DNA of 64,000 bases, taken from NCBI GenBank assembly GCA_004028765.1, contig SAIX01000066.1, positions 1 through 64,000 on the forward strand. The letters are read 5' to 3'. Source of the DNA: Chitinophagaceae bacterium. Lineage in GTDB: Bacteria; Bacteroidota; Bacteroidia; Chitinophagales; Chitinophagaceae. Both the position numbers and the translations under genes were made by a program. Under the pieces are notes generated by a model, which saw only the letters and a program-made list of their open reading frames with translations, searched no databases and was not told where the DNA came from. Shown here one piece after another: positions 19,813 to 29,944 of this stretch; the stretch's first letter is position 1; the number at the start of each line of letters is the position of its first letter.

Positions 19813-19855
19813 GCAATAAAAAAATCCCACAAACAGTGTGGGATTTTTTTATTGC
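19813..19855. terminator. Bidirectional intrinsic terminator
   Basis: GCAATAAAAAAATCCCACA AACAG TGTGGGATTTTTTTATTGC, perfect 19-bp inverted repeat. Confidence 0.92.
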
Positions 19856-19868
19856 AGGATATCGTTAC

Positions 19869-20477
19869 TTATTGCTTGGGAAAATTGGGATCGGCTTTCA
19901 CTTCGTTGATCTGCTGCATGTGGCGGTTACTGTGTGCGCCGATAAACAGGATCATCTGGTAACTGTCGAACACACCTACCGGCAACTGGTTAATATGGTT
20001 GCGCAGGTCATCATTCGTGCTGTTTACATACTCCACCAGTTTATCCCGGCTGGCAGAAAAAGCGGCCCACGCTTCCTGCATGGTTTTAAACGGTGTATTT
20101 ACCGGTTCCAGCGGCGCGAAGGTTTTCACCTTGGTGCTGCGGTCTTCCACGTTTTTAATTACATCCTGATCTGTCGCTTTTACATCACTTCTTTTTTCAG
20201 GAGTGGCCGGTTGTTTTAAGCTGGCAGCCACCATACCCCACAACATATTTTCGCTTTGGGCTATGTGCTTAACACAATCTTCCACACTCCACCTGTCGGG
20301 TGCGGGTTTAAATTTCAGTTGCGCTTCGCTGAGGCCGTTCACGGCATCCCAGATTCCCTTTTTGGTTTCATTCAGGAAATCGGTTGCGGTTTTTCTTTCT
20401 TCTTTTGAGATGGTGGTGTCGGCGGTTGTAAATGATAATAACATACAACCCGCCAGGATGGAAAAGATCTTTTTCAT
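19869..20477 (-). CDS. DinB family protein, exported
   Basis: Signal peptide; WDAVNGLSEAQLKFKPAPDRWSVEDCVKHIAQSENMLWG...HSNRHMQQINEVK. Confidence 0.88.
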   Translation of the reverse strand: MKKIFSILAGCMLLSFTTADTTISKEERKTATDFLNETKKGIWDAVNGLSEAQLKFKPAPDRWSVEDCVKHIAQSENMLWGMVAASLKQPATPEKRSDVKATDQDVIKNVEDRSTKVKTFAPLEPVNTPFKTMQEAWAAFSASRDKLVEYVNSTNDDLRNHINQLPVGVFDSYQMILFIGAHSNRHMQQINEVKADPNFPKQ

Positions 20478-20626
20478 AAAGGTTTATTTTGTTTGGGGCA
20501 GATAGCCAATTTAGAAAGAAAAATCCTGAAATGCAATACCGTTTAAAAAACATAATGCAATCAGGTTTATACCTGTTTTTATAACGGTGCTGCATACTTT
20601 CGTCCTTTTTACAGATAGCTTAGGGC

Positions 20627-21103
20627 ATGGAACAATCTGTCATCCAGCAAAAGATTTTTGGAATCAGGGATGAAAAAGTAATGCTTGACTTTGATCTTGC
20701 CCTCCTGTATGGGGTAGAAACCAAGCGGTTAAATGAACAGGTAAAACGAAACCAGGCCCGTTTCCCGTCCGATTTTATGTTTCAATTAAGCCAGCAGGAA
20801 TGGGCAATGATTCAGCAACAGCCGGGTTTCTTTTTTCCCTTGCACCGGTCGCATTTTGCGACCGGTGCAATCAAAAACCGAAATAAGCAATACCTGCCTT
20901 ATGCTTTTACGGAACATGGGATCACCATGCTGGCCAGTGTACTTCGCAGTGAAAAAGCTGTGGAGGCGAATATCCATATCGTAAGAGCGTTTATTGCATT
21001 AAGGCATCTTGCTATGCAATACAAAGAACTGGCAGAGAAACTGGCCAAACTCGAAAACAGCAATAACAGACAGTTCCGCGAAATATACGAGGCATTGAAT
21101 TAG
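20627..21103 (+). CDS. ORF6N domain-containing protein
   Basis: IFGIRDEKVMLDFDLALLYGVETKRLNEQVKRNQARFPSDFMFQL...YLPYAFTEHGITMLASVLRSEKAVEANIHIVRAF. Confidence 0.93.
   Translation: MEQSVIQQKIFGIRDEKVMLDFDLALLYGVETKRLNEQVKRNQARFPSDFMFQLSQQEWAMIQQQPGFFFPLHRSHFATGAIKNRNKQYLPYAFTEHGITMLASVLRSEKAVEANIHIVRAFIALRHLAMQYKELAEKLAKLENSNNRQFREIYEALN
20840..20870. repeat. Perfect 14-bp inverted repeat inside ORF6N gene
   Basis: TTGCACCGGTCGCA TTT TGCGACCGGTGCAA. Confidence 0.95.
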
Positions 21104-21218
21104 CTCGTCGATAAAAAACAAAAGGAAGAAGATTTTCAAAAAAGACAAAGGATCGGTTTTATCAGGTAGAAATAAATTCTTTCAGCTTAGATTTATGCCT
21201 GTAAGCAAAACAATCTTT

Positions 21219-21980
21219 ATGTCAGATAATAAAATCGCCCTTGTTACCGGAGGCAGCCGTGGCCTGGGCCGCGATATGGCCATCCGTCTCGCAGAAAAAG
21301 GAAATGATGTGATCATTACCTACCAGTCACAAAAAGAAGCAGCCCTTTCTGTTGCAGGTACTATTGAGGCAATAGGCAGAAAAGCAGCAATCCTTCCCCT
21401 CGATATGACGGATACTGCATCGCCCGATACGTTTGTAAAAAATCTTTCGGCTACCCTGCAGGAAAAATGGGGTACAGATCGTTTTGATCACCTCATCAAC
21501 AATGCGGGCATGGGCTCCACGATCTTTTTCCCGGATGTTACCGAATCAGATTTTGACCGTTTCCTGAATGTGCATTTTAAAAGCGTATTCTTTCTTACGC
21601 AGAAATGTTTGCCTTTGCTGAACGATGGCGGTCATATCATCAATATTTCATCCGGAAGTACACAACATTCGGTTCCGGGTTATTCGGTATATGCCTCTAT
21701 GAAAGGTGCAATAGAAACCCTCACGGTTTATCTCGCAAAAGAACTCGGGCAGCGTGGCATCACCGTAAATGTGGTGGCACCGGGCCCCATTGAAACAAAT
21801 TTTAATAATGCCGCCATCCGTTCAAACCCGGAACGTAAAAAAGCACTGGCTTCCACCATCGCTTTGGGAAGAGTGGGCAAAGCGGAAGATATCGGCGGCG
21901 TAGTGGCTTTTCTTTGTTCAGATGATGCCGGCTGGATCAACGGGCAAAGAATTGAAGTGGCGGGTGGGTTGATGCTCTGA
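21219..21980 (+). CDS. SDR family oxidoreductase
   Basis: KIALVTGGSRGLGRDMAIRLAEKG...INNAGMGSTIFF...YSVYASMKGAIETLT. Confidence 0.92.
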   Translation: MSDNKIALVTGGSRGLGRDMAIRLAEKGNDVIITYQSQKEAALSVAGTIEAIGRKAAILPLDMTDTASPDTFVKNLSATLQEKWGTDRFDHLINNAGMGSTIFFPDVTESDFDRFLNVHFKSVFFLTQKCLPLLNDGGHIINISSGSTQHSVPGYSVYASMKGAIETLTVYLAKELGQRGITVNVVAPGPIETNFNNAAIRSNPERKKALASTIALGRVGKAEDIGGVVAFLCSDDAGWINGQRIEVAGGLML

Positions 21981-22059
21981 CCCGTTTTACTTCAGCCATA
22001 AAATATTTACATCGGTGAAAGGTCACCGTAATTTCACATTCTTCAACCAAAATCACTCC

Positions 22060-22278
22060 TCACCAATGCCCTTCCCAGGTACGCGGGAAGCGGTCGGTTA
22101 CATGAATCGTCTTCATGTGTTTCTGCAAATTCCAGAGATCAGCCTGTGAAAAAATTGTTTCTTTTTCTAAAGCAATTTCCATGACTGATTCGGGGATATC
22201 CGCTTCTGAAACATTTGCAGAAACCTGGCTGGTTTGCAGGTTTTGTTTGGCGCCTGATTTTTCAGTGAGATAATGCAT
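22060..22278 (-). CDS. Small hypothetical protein (72 aa)
   Basis: ORF with a TAACTTTG -7-like box upstream on the minus strand (complement of CAAAGTTA at 22310-22317). Confidence 0.5.
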   Translation of the reverse strand: MHYLTEKSGAKQNLQTSQVSANVSEADIPESVMEIALEKETIFSQADLWNLQKHMKTIHVTDRFPRTWEGHW

Positions 22279-22362
22279 AGCACCTTCTTTTTACCTTTCA
22301 ACTGATATGCAAAGTTAGTATCCCTGTAGTGCGGACTACTATGACATTTGTCAGCTATCTAT

Positions 22363-22392
22363 AAAAAAGCTCCCGCCTTCGCGGGAGCTTTA
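22363..22392 (-). terminator. Intrinsic terminator downstream of dnaK
   Basis: AAAAAAGCTCCCGC CTTC GCGGGAGCTTT; T-tract on the minus strand. Confidence 0.85.
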
Positions 22393-22417
22393 GCTGTTTC
22401 CTATATCCTTCCTTTCC

Positions 22418-24325
22418 TTATTTCACTTCTTCGAATTGCGCATCTTCTACATTGCTTCCGGCAGCGTTACCTGTCGTACTGCCATTGGCCTGCGCAGAAG
22501 CACCCTGGTCGGCACCGGCAGCGGCCTGTGCCTTATAGATCTCTTCAGAAGCGGCAGTCCATGCATTGTTCATCTCGGCAAGCGCCGCGTCAATAGCAGG
22601 GATATCCTGGTTTTTATGCGCTTCTTTTAATTTACCCAGTGCGGCTTCGATCGGCGCTTTTTTATCAGCGGATATTTTTTCACCAAATTCTTTCAGTTGT
22701 TTTTCCGTCTGGAAAATCATGCTGTCGGCAGAATTCAGTTTGTCCACTTTTTCCCTGGCTTCTTTATCCGCAGCCTCATTGGCTTTGGCTTCAGCTTTCA
22801 TTTTCTCTACTTCTTCCTTGCTCAAACCACTACCTGCTTCGATCCGGATCTTCTGTTCTTTACCTGTGCCTTTGTCTTTTGCACTTACATGCAACATACC
22901 ATTGGCATCAATATCGAAAGTCACTTCGATCTGCGGAACACCGCGCGGTGCCGGCGGGATACCATCCAGGTTAAATACACCGAGGCTCTTATTCTGGTTG
23001 GCCATCGGGCGTTCTCCCTGTAATACATGTATCTGTACGCCCGGCTGGTTATCGCTGGCAGTTGAGAACACTTCTGTTTTTTTGGTAGGGATGGTTGTAT
23101 TGGATGGAATCATCGCCGTCATTACACCACCCATGGTTTCGATACCGAGACTCAGTGGTGTTACATCAAGCAGCAATACATCTTTCACTTCACCGGTAAG
23201 GACGGCTCCCTGTATGGCGGCACCAATGGCTACCACTTCATCAGGGTTCACACCTTTGTTTGGTTTTTTACCAAAGAATTTCTCAACGATCTCCTGTACT
23301 TTGGGGATACGGGTAGAGCCACCCACGAGGATCACTTCATCGATTTGTGAAGTAGAATAACCGGCATCTTTCAAAGCAGCTTCACAAGGTTTTAAGCAAC
23401 GTGCGAAAAGGTTATCAGCCAGCGCTTCAAATTTTGAACGGCTGAGTTTCAACACCAGGTGTTTGGGAACGCCGTCCACAGCGGTGATATATGGCAGGTT
23501 AATTTCTGTTTCTGAAGAAGAACTCAGTTCGATCTTTGCTTTTTCAGCGGCTTCTTTCAAACGTTGCAATGCCATCGGATCTTTGCGCAGATCGATCGCT
23601 TCCTGCGATTTGAATTCGTCTGCCAGCCAGTCCATGATCACTTTGTCAAAATCATCACCGCCAAGGTGTGTATCCCCGTTGGTGGATTTTACTTCAAATA
23701 CCCCGTCACCCAGTTCAAGGATCGAGATATCAAAAGTACCGCCACCAAGGTCGAACACGGCGATCTTCTGATCGGCATGTTTTTTATCAAGGCCATAAGC
23801 CAGTGCAGCGGCGGTGGGTTCATTCACGATCCTGCGAACGGTTAAACCGGCGATCTCGCCTGCTTCTTTAGTGGCCTGGCGCTGCGCATCGTTAAAATAG
23901 GCAGGCACGGTTATTACGGCTTCATTTACTTCCTGGCCAAGATAATCTTCTGCGGTCTTCTTCATCTTCTGGAGAATCATGGCAGAGATTTCCTGCGGGG
24001 TATACAAACGGTCTTCGATCGCTACACGAACGGTATTATTGTCACCCTTGGCCACTTTATAACTCCAATGGCTGATTTCTTCCGTCACTTCGTCGTAACG
24101 GCGGCCCATAAAACGCTTCACGCTGCTGATGGTATTCTGGGGGTTGGTAATGGCCTGCCTTTTCGCAGGATCCCCAACTTTACGCTCCCCGTTTTTCAGG
24201 AATGCCACCACGGAAGGGGTTGTTCTGCGCCCTTCGTCATTGGCAATCACTACCGGCTCATTACCTTCCATTACGGCCACACAACTATTGGTGGTACCGA
24301 GGTCAATTCCAATTATTTTGCCCAT
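22418..24325 (-). CDS. dnaK: Molecular chaperone DnaK (Hsp70)
   Basis: [42 protein letters not shown]...[38 protein letters not shown]. Confidence 0.99.
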   Translation of the reverse strand: MGKIIGIDLGTTNSCVAVMEGNEPVVIANDEGRRTTPSVVAFLKNGERKVGDPAKRQAITNPQNTISSVKRFMGRRYDEVTEEISHWSYKVAKGDNNTVRVAIEDRLYTPQEISAMILQKMKKTAEDYLGQEVNEAVITVPAYFNDAQRQATKEAGEIAGLTVRRIVNEPTAAALAYGLDKKHADQKIAVFDLGGGTFDISILELGDGVFEVKSTNGDTHLGGDDFDKVIMDWLADEFKSQEAIDLRKDPMALQRLKEAAEKAKIELSSSSETEINLPYITAVDGVPKHLVLKLSRSKFEALADNLFARCLKPCEAALKDAGYSTSQIDEVILVGGSTRIPKVQEIVEKFFGKKPNKGVNPDEVVAIGAAIQGAVLTGEVKDVLLLDVTPLSLGIETMGGVMTAMIPSNTTIPTKKTEVFSTASDNQPGVQIHVLQGERPMANQNKSLGVFNLDGIPPAPRGVPQIEVTFDIDANGMLHVSAKDKGTGKEQKIRIEAGSGLSKEEVEKMKAEAKANEAADKEAREKVDKLNSADSMIFQTEKQLKEFGEKISADKKAPIEAALGKLKEAHKNQDIPAIDAALAEMNNAWTAASEEIYKAQAAAGADQGASAQANGSTTGNAAGSNVEDAQFEEVK

Positions 24326-24447
24326 ATCTGTTGAATTTCAGTGAATAATCAGCAAACAATCGTCAATCATTATGCCACCTGTCACGGAAGTGTAAAATTG
24401 TCAGCCCCTGTCCCGGCTTTTTACACAATGTTACAGGAGCTGTTAAT

Positions 24448-27147
24448 TTGCAAGGAATTAATGGCAGACCGTTTGCAATAAGCAGGTATTTCGTAGCTTT
24501 ATTTGCCCTGCAAACTGTCAAATGTTTCCCGGGAGTTTTACGTCCGATCCTATCGAAAACCAGAGTATTGTCTAACCCCCGGTCAAAACTTTGTGTGAAT
24601 ATATCAGTGTATCCAATTCATAGAGCGTACCTGGTCCTGTGCGTACTGTTATTGTTGAGCTCTCCAGTTTGGGCGCAAAGGATAATGCTGCGTGGTAAAG
24701 TGATCAACGATTTTACCAAAGAGCCAGTATCATTTGCCAGCGTTTACTGGAAAAAAGCCGGCAGCGGGGTCACTACCGACAGTGCGGGAAACTTCCTTCT
24801 CAAATTCAGCCACCACCCGCTCGATACCCTCGTGGTAAGTTATGTCGGTTTCGCCGATGTTTATAAGCCGATCCGCAACAATGGTTCTGACACAGCTTTT
24901 ATTGAAATGGTTTTACGCGACCTGAAAAAGACCAATACCGTAGAAGTAAAATCAAAATTCAACAAAGGCCTCCGCTGGTGGAAACTGATCGTTGCCAATA
25001 AATACAGGAATAATCCTTACAAGTATAACAACTATGCTTACGAGCTCTATAATAAAATGGAACTCGACATCAACAATGTAAGCCGCCGTTATTTTACAGA
25101 TAAAAAATTACTGAAGCCCTTTGCATTTCTGCTGGATAATATCGACAGTGTATCCGACCATAAACCTTTTTTGCCCGTATACATGACGGAAGCACTTTCT
25201 GATTATTATTATTCCATTGATCCGCGCAAAGTGCGGGAAGAGATCAAAGCCGCTAAAACAGACGGGCTCAAAAATGAAAGCATGCTCCAGTTCATCGGCG
25301 GCATGAACCAGAAAGTAAATGTGTACGAGAATTTTACCAATGCAATGGGTAAAGAGTTTATCAGTCCGCTGAGTGATGTGGGTGATAAATATTATAATTA
25401 CAAAGGTGCCGATACACAGTATATCGGGGGGCAACGGTACCTGCACCTGCTGTTTACGCCGAAAAGAGATGGTGAAAATACATTCAGCGGCGATTGCTGG
25501 ATACATGGAAGCAACTGGGGCATCTACCGCATTGAACTGAATATTTCTGCAACAGCAAATATCAACTATGTAAACCGTCTCAGCATTGTACAGGAATTCA
25601 GCCTGCGGCCGGATAGTGCGTGGATGTTTGCGAAAGACAAAACCGTAATCGACTTCACCCCCTTCGGGAAAGAAAAATTATCTTTTATCGCCAGGCGGAC
25701 CAGCACTTACAAAAATGTCAGGGTAAATGATTCCTCGATTCTTGCAAAACTCAACATGAATGCCAGCAAGGAAGAAGTGATCGTTTCGGAAACGGCCAGG
25801 GATAAAGACAAACAATTCTGGGAGGAACAAAGGCATGAAGAGCTGACCGCAAATGAAAAGAAAGTGTATAAGATGATGGATACCATCAAAACGATCCCGG
25901 CATTCATCAAATACACCAATACCCTCACTTTTATTTTTGACGGGCACAAAAAATTCGGCAATGTCGAGATCGGCCCCTGGTACAAATGGGTAAGCGGAAA
26001 CCAGCTTGAAAAATTCCGGATGCGTTTTGATCTCGGCACCACCGAAAAATTCAGTAAATACCTGCGTTTGCATGGGTACCTTGCCTATGGATTTAATGAT
26101 GCCCGGTTCAAAGGACGCCTTGATGTAACTTATCGCCTTCCGGGAGACCAAGGGATTACCTTGTTTACCTCTTATACCCACGATCTTGACAATGGCCGTA
26201 CCCGTTACAATGATGAAGATATCACTACGGATAATATTTTCAGTCAGCTGATCCGCCGGCCCGGCATCCCGCAAAAATTCCTGGGTGTGGAAGAAGCGAA
26301 GATCGCAGTGACAAAAGAATGGAAAACCAAGTTTTCAATCCAGCCGTTCTTTACACGAACCGCTTACGAAACCTTTAACCCATTACCTGCCACAAGAACT
26401 TTGTTAAGCCATCCCGCGCAGGACCAGATCGTCAGTTCAGAACTCGGTATGCGTTTGCGTTATGCGCCGGGTGAAAGAACTTTTTCGCGTCACCGCAAAG
26501 AAGTAAAGCTCAAAAGCAACCAGCCGGTTTTTGAAGTACGGGGCGCATGGAGTGTCCAGAACCTTTTTAAATCAGATTACCAGTATTTCCGCCTTGGCGC
26601 TAACATTACACAAACCGCACGCATTCCGCGATGGGGCAAACTCAATTACATGGTATACGGGGGTAAAATATTCACCGGTGAATCGCTGCCTTTTATGTTA
26701 CTTGAAATGCACCCGGGTAATGAGATTTACTACTACAATAAGCAATCCTTCAACCTGATGAACCGCTTTGAATATGTGAGCGATAAATTTGCCGGGGTGA
26801 ATATTGAACACAATCTTGAAAAAAAATTCCTCAACCTCCTGCCGTTTATGCGCAAATCAAATATGCGCCAGTTCTGGAATTTCAAGGCAGTGTGGGGCGA
26901 CCTGAGCGATATGAGCCGCGCACTGAACAGGATCGAATATTATAATGAATATCGTTTGCGCTCACTGCGTGGTGGTATTTATTCAGAGATCGGAACCGGT
27001 TTTGAAAATATTTTCAAACTGCTGCGTATCGATCTTGTCTGGAGAAACGCCCCGCTCCGCAATATCCCCCCGGGGCTCAATCCCAACCTTTTTAAATCGA
27101 ACACCAACGACTTTGGTATTTTCGGGAGTGTGCGCCTGCAGTTCTGA
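24448..27147 (+). CDS. DUF5686 / carboxypeptidase-like regulatory domain outer-membrane protein
   Basis: Signal-peptide-like AYLVLCVLLLLSSPVWAQ then IMLRGKVINDFTKEPVSFASVYWKKAGSGVTTDSAGNFLL (CarboxypepD_reg-like); C-terminal GIFGSVRLQF. True start probably downstream of the track start, possibly a non-ATG codon. Confidence 0.8.
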   Translation: MQGINGRPFAISRYFVALFALQTVKCFPGVLRPILSKTRVLSNPRSKLCVNISVYPIHRAYLVLCVLLLLSSPVWAQRIMLRGKVINDFTKEPVSFASVYWKKAGSGVTTDSAGNFLLKFSHHPLDTLVVSYVGFADVYKPIRNNGSDTAFIEMVLRDLKKTNTVEVKSKFNKGLRWWKLIVANKYRNNPYKYNNYAYELYNKMELDINNVSRRYFTDKKLLKPFAFLLDNIDSVSDHKPFLPVYMTEALSDYYYSIDPRKVREEIKAAKTDGLKNESMLQFIGGMNQKVNVYENFTNAMGKEFISPLSDVGDKYYNYKGADTQYIGGQRYLHLLFTPKRDGENTFSGDCWIHGSNWGIYRIELNISATANINYVNRLSIVQEFSLRPDSAWMFAKDKTVIDFTPFGKEKLSFIARRTSTYKNVRVNDSSILAKLNMNASKEEVIVSETARDKDKQFWEEQRHEELTANEKKVYKMMDTIKTIPAFIKYTNTLTFIFDGHKKFGNVEIGPWYKWVSGNQLEKFRMRFDLGTTEKFSKYLRLHGYLAYGFNDARFKGRLDVTYRLPGDQGITLFTSYTHDLDNGRTRYNDEDITTDNIFSQLIRRPGIPQKFLGVEEAKIAVTKEWKTKFSIQPFFTRTAYETFNPLPATRTLLSHPAQDQIVSSELGMRLRYAPGERTFSRHRKEVKLKSNQPVFEVRGAWSVQNLFKSDYQYFRLGANITQTARIPRWGKLNYMVYGGKIFTGESLPFMLLEMHPGNEIYYYNKQSFNLMNRFEYVSDKFAGVNIEHNLEKKFLNLLPFMRKSNMRQFWNFKAVWGDLSDMSRALNRIEYYNEYRLRSLRGGIYSEIGTGFENIFKLLRIDLVWRNAPLRNIPPGLNPNLFKSNTNDFGIFGSVRLQF

Positions 27148-27218
27148 TCCGTTACTTGTTTACAAAACTTTATCCATGGTTTTTATGGAAGGGATATGGG
27201 TTTATTATCTTTAGAGAT

Positions 27219-29411
27219 ATGAAATATTTTTTGCTGCTTTGTCTGCTGTTCTCTTTTACCGGTTCATTAATGGCGGCTGAAACCGAACTCAAAGCGGGCA
27301 TGGTGATCAGTCAATCGGTTACCATTCTTCCAAAAACCTACCGGCTCGATGTAACCGCAGATACAATACCACTGATCCAGGTTGAAGGAAAAAATATTGT
27401 TGTCGATTTTAACCATGCAGTATTACAGGGATCCGATCATACAGAGAAACCCGATGAGTTTACCGGCATCGCCATCCGCATCAGAAAAGGGGCGTCGAAT
27501 ATCACAATACTGAATGCGGCTGTTCATGGTTATAAGATCGCCATACTGGCGGAAGATGTGAAAAATCTGACCATCAAAAACTGTGACCTCAGTTATAACT
27601 ACCGGCAGCAACTGAAAAGCAATCTTGACCGGGAAGATGTGAGCGACTGGATGAGTTATCACAAAAATGAAAAAGATGAATGGAAAAGATATGGCGCTGC
27701 AATCTATCTCCGCAACTGCATATCCGCTACCGTCCAGAATAATATTGTGACCGGTGGGCAATGCGGGCTCATGATGACCTCCTGCGAAAAAGCCTGGGTA
27801 TCTGACAATGATTTTTCTTTTAACTCGGGCATCGGTATCGGTTTATACAGGAGCAGCAATAACAGCATCGTTCATAATAAACTTGATTTTAATGTGCGTG
27901 GCTACAGCGATGGGAAATACAAGCGCGGACAGGACAGCGCTGCGATTCTGCTGTTTGAGCAGAGCAGCAATAACCTCATCGTGTACAACAGCGCCACGCA
28001 TAGCGGCGATGGTTTTTTTCTCTGGGCCGGACAGCATACCATGGATACAGGCGAAGGCGGATCGAACGACAATTTTATTTATGGAAATGATTTTTCCTAC
28101 GCACCCACCAATGGTGTTGAAATTACATTCAGCTCAAACCTCGTAATGAAAAACAATATCCGGGATTGTGACCACGGCGTTTGGGGGGGCTATAGTTACA
28201 ATACAGATATTACCGACAACCGTTTTGAAAACAACCGGATCGGCATCGCCATCGAACACGGGCAGAATATCAATATTGCGCTCAACAGTTTTACAAATGA
28301 TAAAACGGGGATAAAATTATGGTCGCGCGAAAAGCAGCCTTCCGACTGGATCTATCCGCAAAAAAGAAATACCGAAAGCCGAAATTACTGGATCGCTGCC
28401 AACCGTTTTACGGGCAACGAAAAAGCATTTGATATCATGGGCACCGATACCGTTGTATTCAGCGGTAATATCAAACTGGGTGTTGCAGAACCACTGGTGC
28501 TCGGCGACAGGGTAGACAATATCGACACCTCGCGCGAAGCAGAATTTCTCGACATGGATTACCAGAAAGATGAGCGACTGAAAAAAATAAAAGATACCAG
28601 TTATCCCGCACCATCCTTCCCGCAGGGAAAAAAGGAAATCCGCATTACCCGCTGGGGACCTTATGATTTCAGGTACCCTTTATTATGGTTGCAGAAAAAA
28701 GAACCCGCAGGTGTCTGTCGTTTTGAAATACTCGGTCCGGCAGGTAGTGGCTGGGAAATAAAATCCACGCAGGGGTTTTCCATCCTTGAAAAAGGGAATG
28801 ACCATTTCCCTTCTTATCTCATTGCAAAAGCTGACAGTTCCGCACAGGAAAGAAATATCGTTTTGAGTTATACAGGGAATGATTTTACAGATGCATTCGG
28901 CAGAAAAAAAGAAGGCGTTTCCCATCCCGCTTTTTTCTATGAAGAATGGGATCCGCAAACGCAATGGACCGTAAACTGGTACCAATGGACTGCTGAGAAC
29001 GATCCGGGAAAAGGATTTGAACTTTTTGAAAAAAAATTAGCTGCACAAAACCCTGTATCAACTGCTGTAACACCGTCTGTTGATTATACCTGGTGGGGAG
29101 CGATCGGAAAAGGATTGCCGGCTGATTCCTTCGCCACAGTCGCCGCTGCAAAAATGAACCTTGCCGCAAACAGTTATGAGATCGGGATCACAGCCGATGA
29201 TTTTGTTAAAGTATTTGTCGATGGAAAAGAACTGATTGATGCATGGGACAGTCACTATACCGAACTCGATGAAAACACGCACCACCGTGTACAGCTAAAA
29301 CTGGAAGCGGGTGAACATAATTTCCGCATTGTACATGCCGAAAAAACAGGATTGGCCACCCTGCAGTTTTATATACGGCCTTCAACCCCTACTGCGCTTC
29401 AACAGCCTTGA
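27219..29411 (+). CDS. Right-handed parallel beta-helix protein with C-terminal PA14-like domain
   Basis: Signal peptide MKYFLLLCLLFSFTGSLMAA; repeats NNIVTGGQCGLMMTSCEKAWVSDNDFSFNSGIGIGLYRSSNNSIVHNKLDFN; C-term YEIGITADDFVKVFVDGKELIDAW. Confidence 0.85.
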   Translation: MKYFLLLCLLFSFTGSLMAAETELKAGMVISQSVTILPKTYRLDVTADTIPLIQVEGKNIVVDFNHAVLQGSDHTEKPDEFTGIAIRIRKGASNITILNAAVHGYKIAILAEDVKNLTIKNCDLSYNYRQQLKSNLDREDVSDWMSYHKNEKDEWKRYGAAIYLRNCISATVQNNIVTGGQCGLMMTSCEKAWVSDNDFSFNSGIGIGLYRSSNNSIVHNKLDFNVRGYSDGKYKRGQDSAAILLFEQSSNNLIVYNSATHSGDGFFLWAGQHTMDTGEGGSNDNFIYGNDFSYAPTNGVEITFSSNLVMKNNIRDCDHGVWGGYSYNTDITDNRFENNRIGIAIEHGQNINIALNSFTNDKTGIKLWSREKQPSDWIYPQKRNTESRNYWIAANRFTGNEKAFDIMGTDTVVFSGNIKLGVAEPLVLGDRVDNIDTSREAEFLDMDYQKDERLKKIKDTSYPAPSFPQGKKEIRITRWGPYDFRYPLLWLQKKEPAGVCRFEILGPAGSGWEIKSTQGFSILEKGNDHFPSYLIAKADSSAQERNIVLSYTGNDFTDAFGRKKEGVSHPAFFYEEWDPQTQWTVNWYQWTAENDPGKGFELFEKKLAAQNPVSTAVTPSVDYTWWGAIGKGLPADSFATVAAAKMNLAANSYEIGITADDFVKVFVDGKELIDAWDSHYTELDENTHHRVQLKLEAGEHNFRIVHAEKTGLATLQFYIRPSTPTALQQP

Positions 29412-29889
29412 ATGTGTAATTTTTCTGCGAAACATAACTGAAGGCCACTACAAAAACAGTGGTGAGCAGTTTGGAAGGCGTGGGATACCATTTAAAAACA
29501 TCCACAAAGAGTTTGAGGAACCCATAGTTCAGGAACAGGCAACCCAATACCACCATAAAATATTTACCCAGTTGCTCACGCTTGGCAACCGAGGTTTCCT
29601 GGAAAACCACGTAACGGCTGAGGTAAAAACCAATGGGGAACGTAACACAGAACCCGATCAGGAAAGCTGCAATATGCGGACCGATGGTAAGAAAGGGAAG
29701 ATGAACCGGCTGTTTCGCGAGAATAAAATTATACGACACAAAAAAAAGTGTGATATCGAGACAGGTATTAAATCCGCCGCAGGCCGCATACCGGAAGGTT
29801 TGTAAAGGCATAAAACGCCGGAAAAGTGGATAAAAAAAATCCACTACCCGCAGTATCAGTGCCCGTACCATGTTGTGCAAGTTCCGCAT
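29389..29889 (-). CDS. GtrA family protein
   Basis: FRYAACGGFNTCLDITLFFVSYNFIL...FPIGFYLSRYVVFQET...LFVDVFKWYPTPSKLLTTVFVVAFSYVSQKNYTF. Confidence 0.88.
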   Translation of the reverse strand: MRNLHNMVRALILRVVDFFYPLFRRFMPLQTFRYAACGGFNTCLDITLFFVSYNFILAKQPVHLPFLTIGPHIAAFLIGFCVTFPIGFYLSRYVVFQETSVAKREQLGKYFMVVLGCLFLNYGFLKLFVDVFKWYPTPSKLLTTVFVVAFSYVSQKNYTFKAVEAQ

Positions 29890-29944
29890 CCGGGCCGAAG
29901 GTAGGGCTTAAATGATTATTTTTGCCAGCCGAAAATGTTAAGAA

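Noticed and set aside
20627-21103. ORF6N gene as evidence for a prophage
   Set aside because: No integrase, capsid, terminase or lysis genes nearby; it is a single accessory gene.
22566-23360. 264-aa plus-strand ORF opposite dnaK
   Set aside because: Shadow ORF antisense to a strongly conserved dnaK; such dnaK-antisense ORFs are a known annotation artefact and the translation has no recognisable domain.
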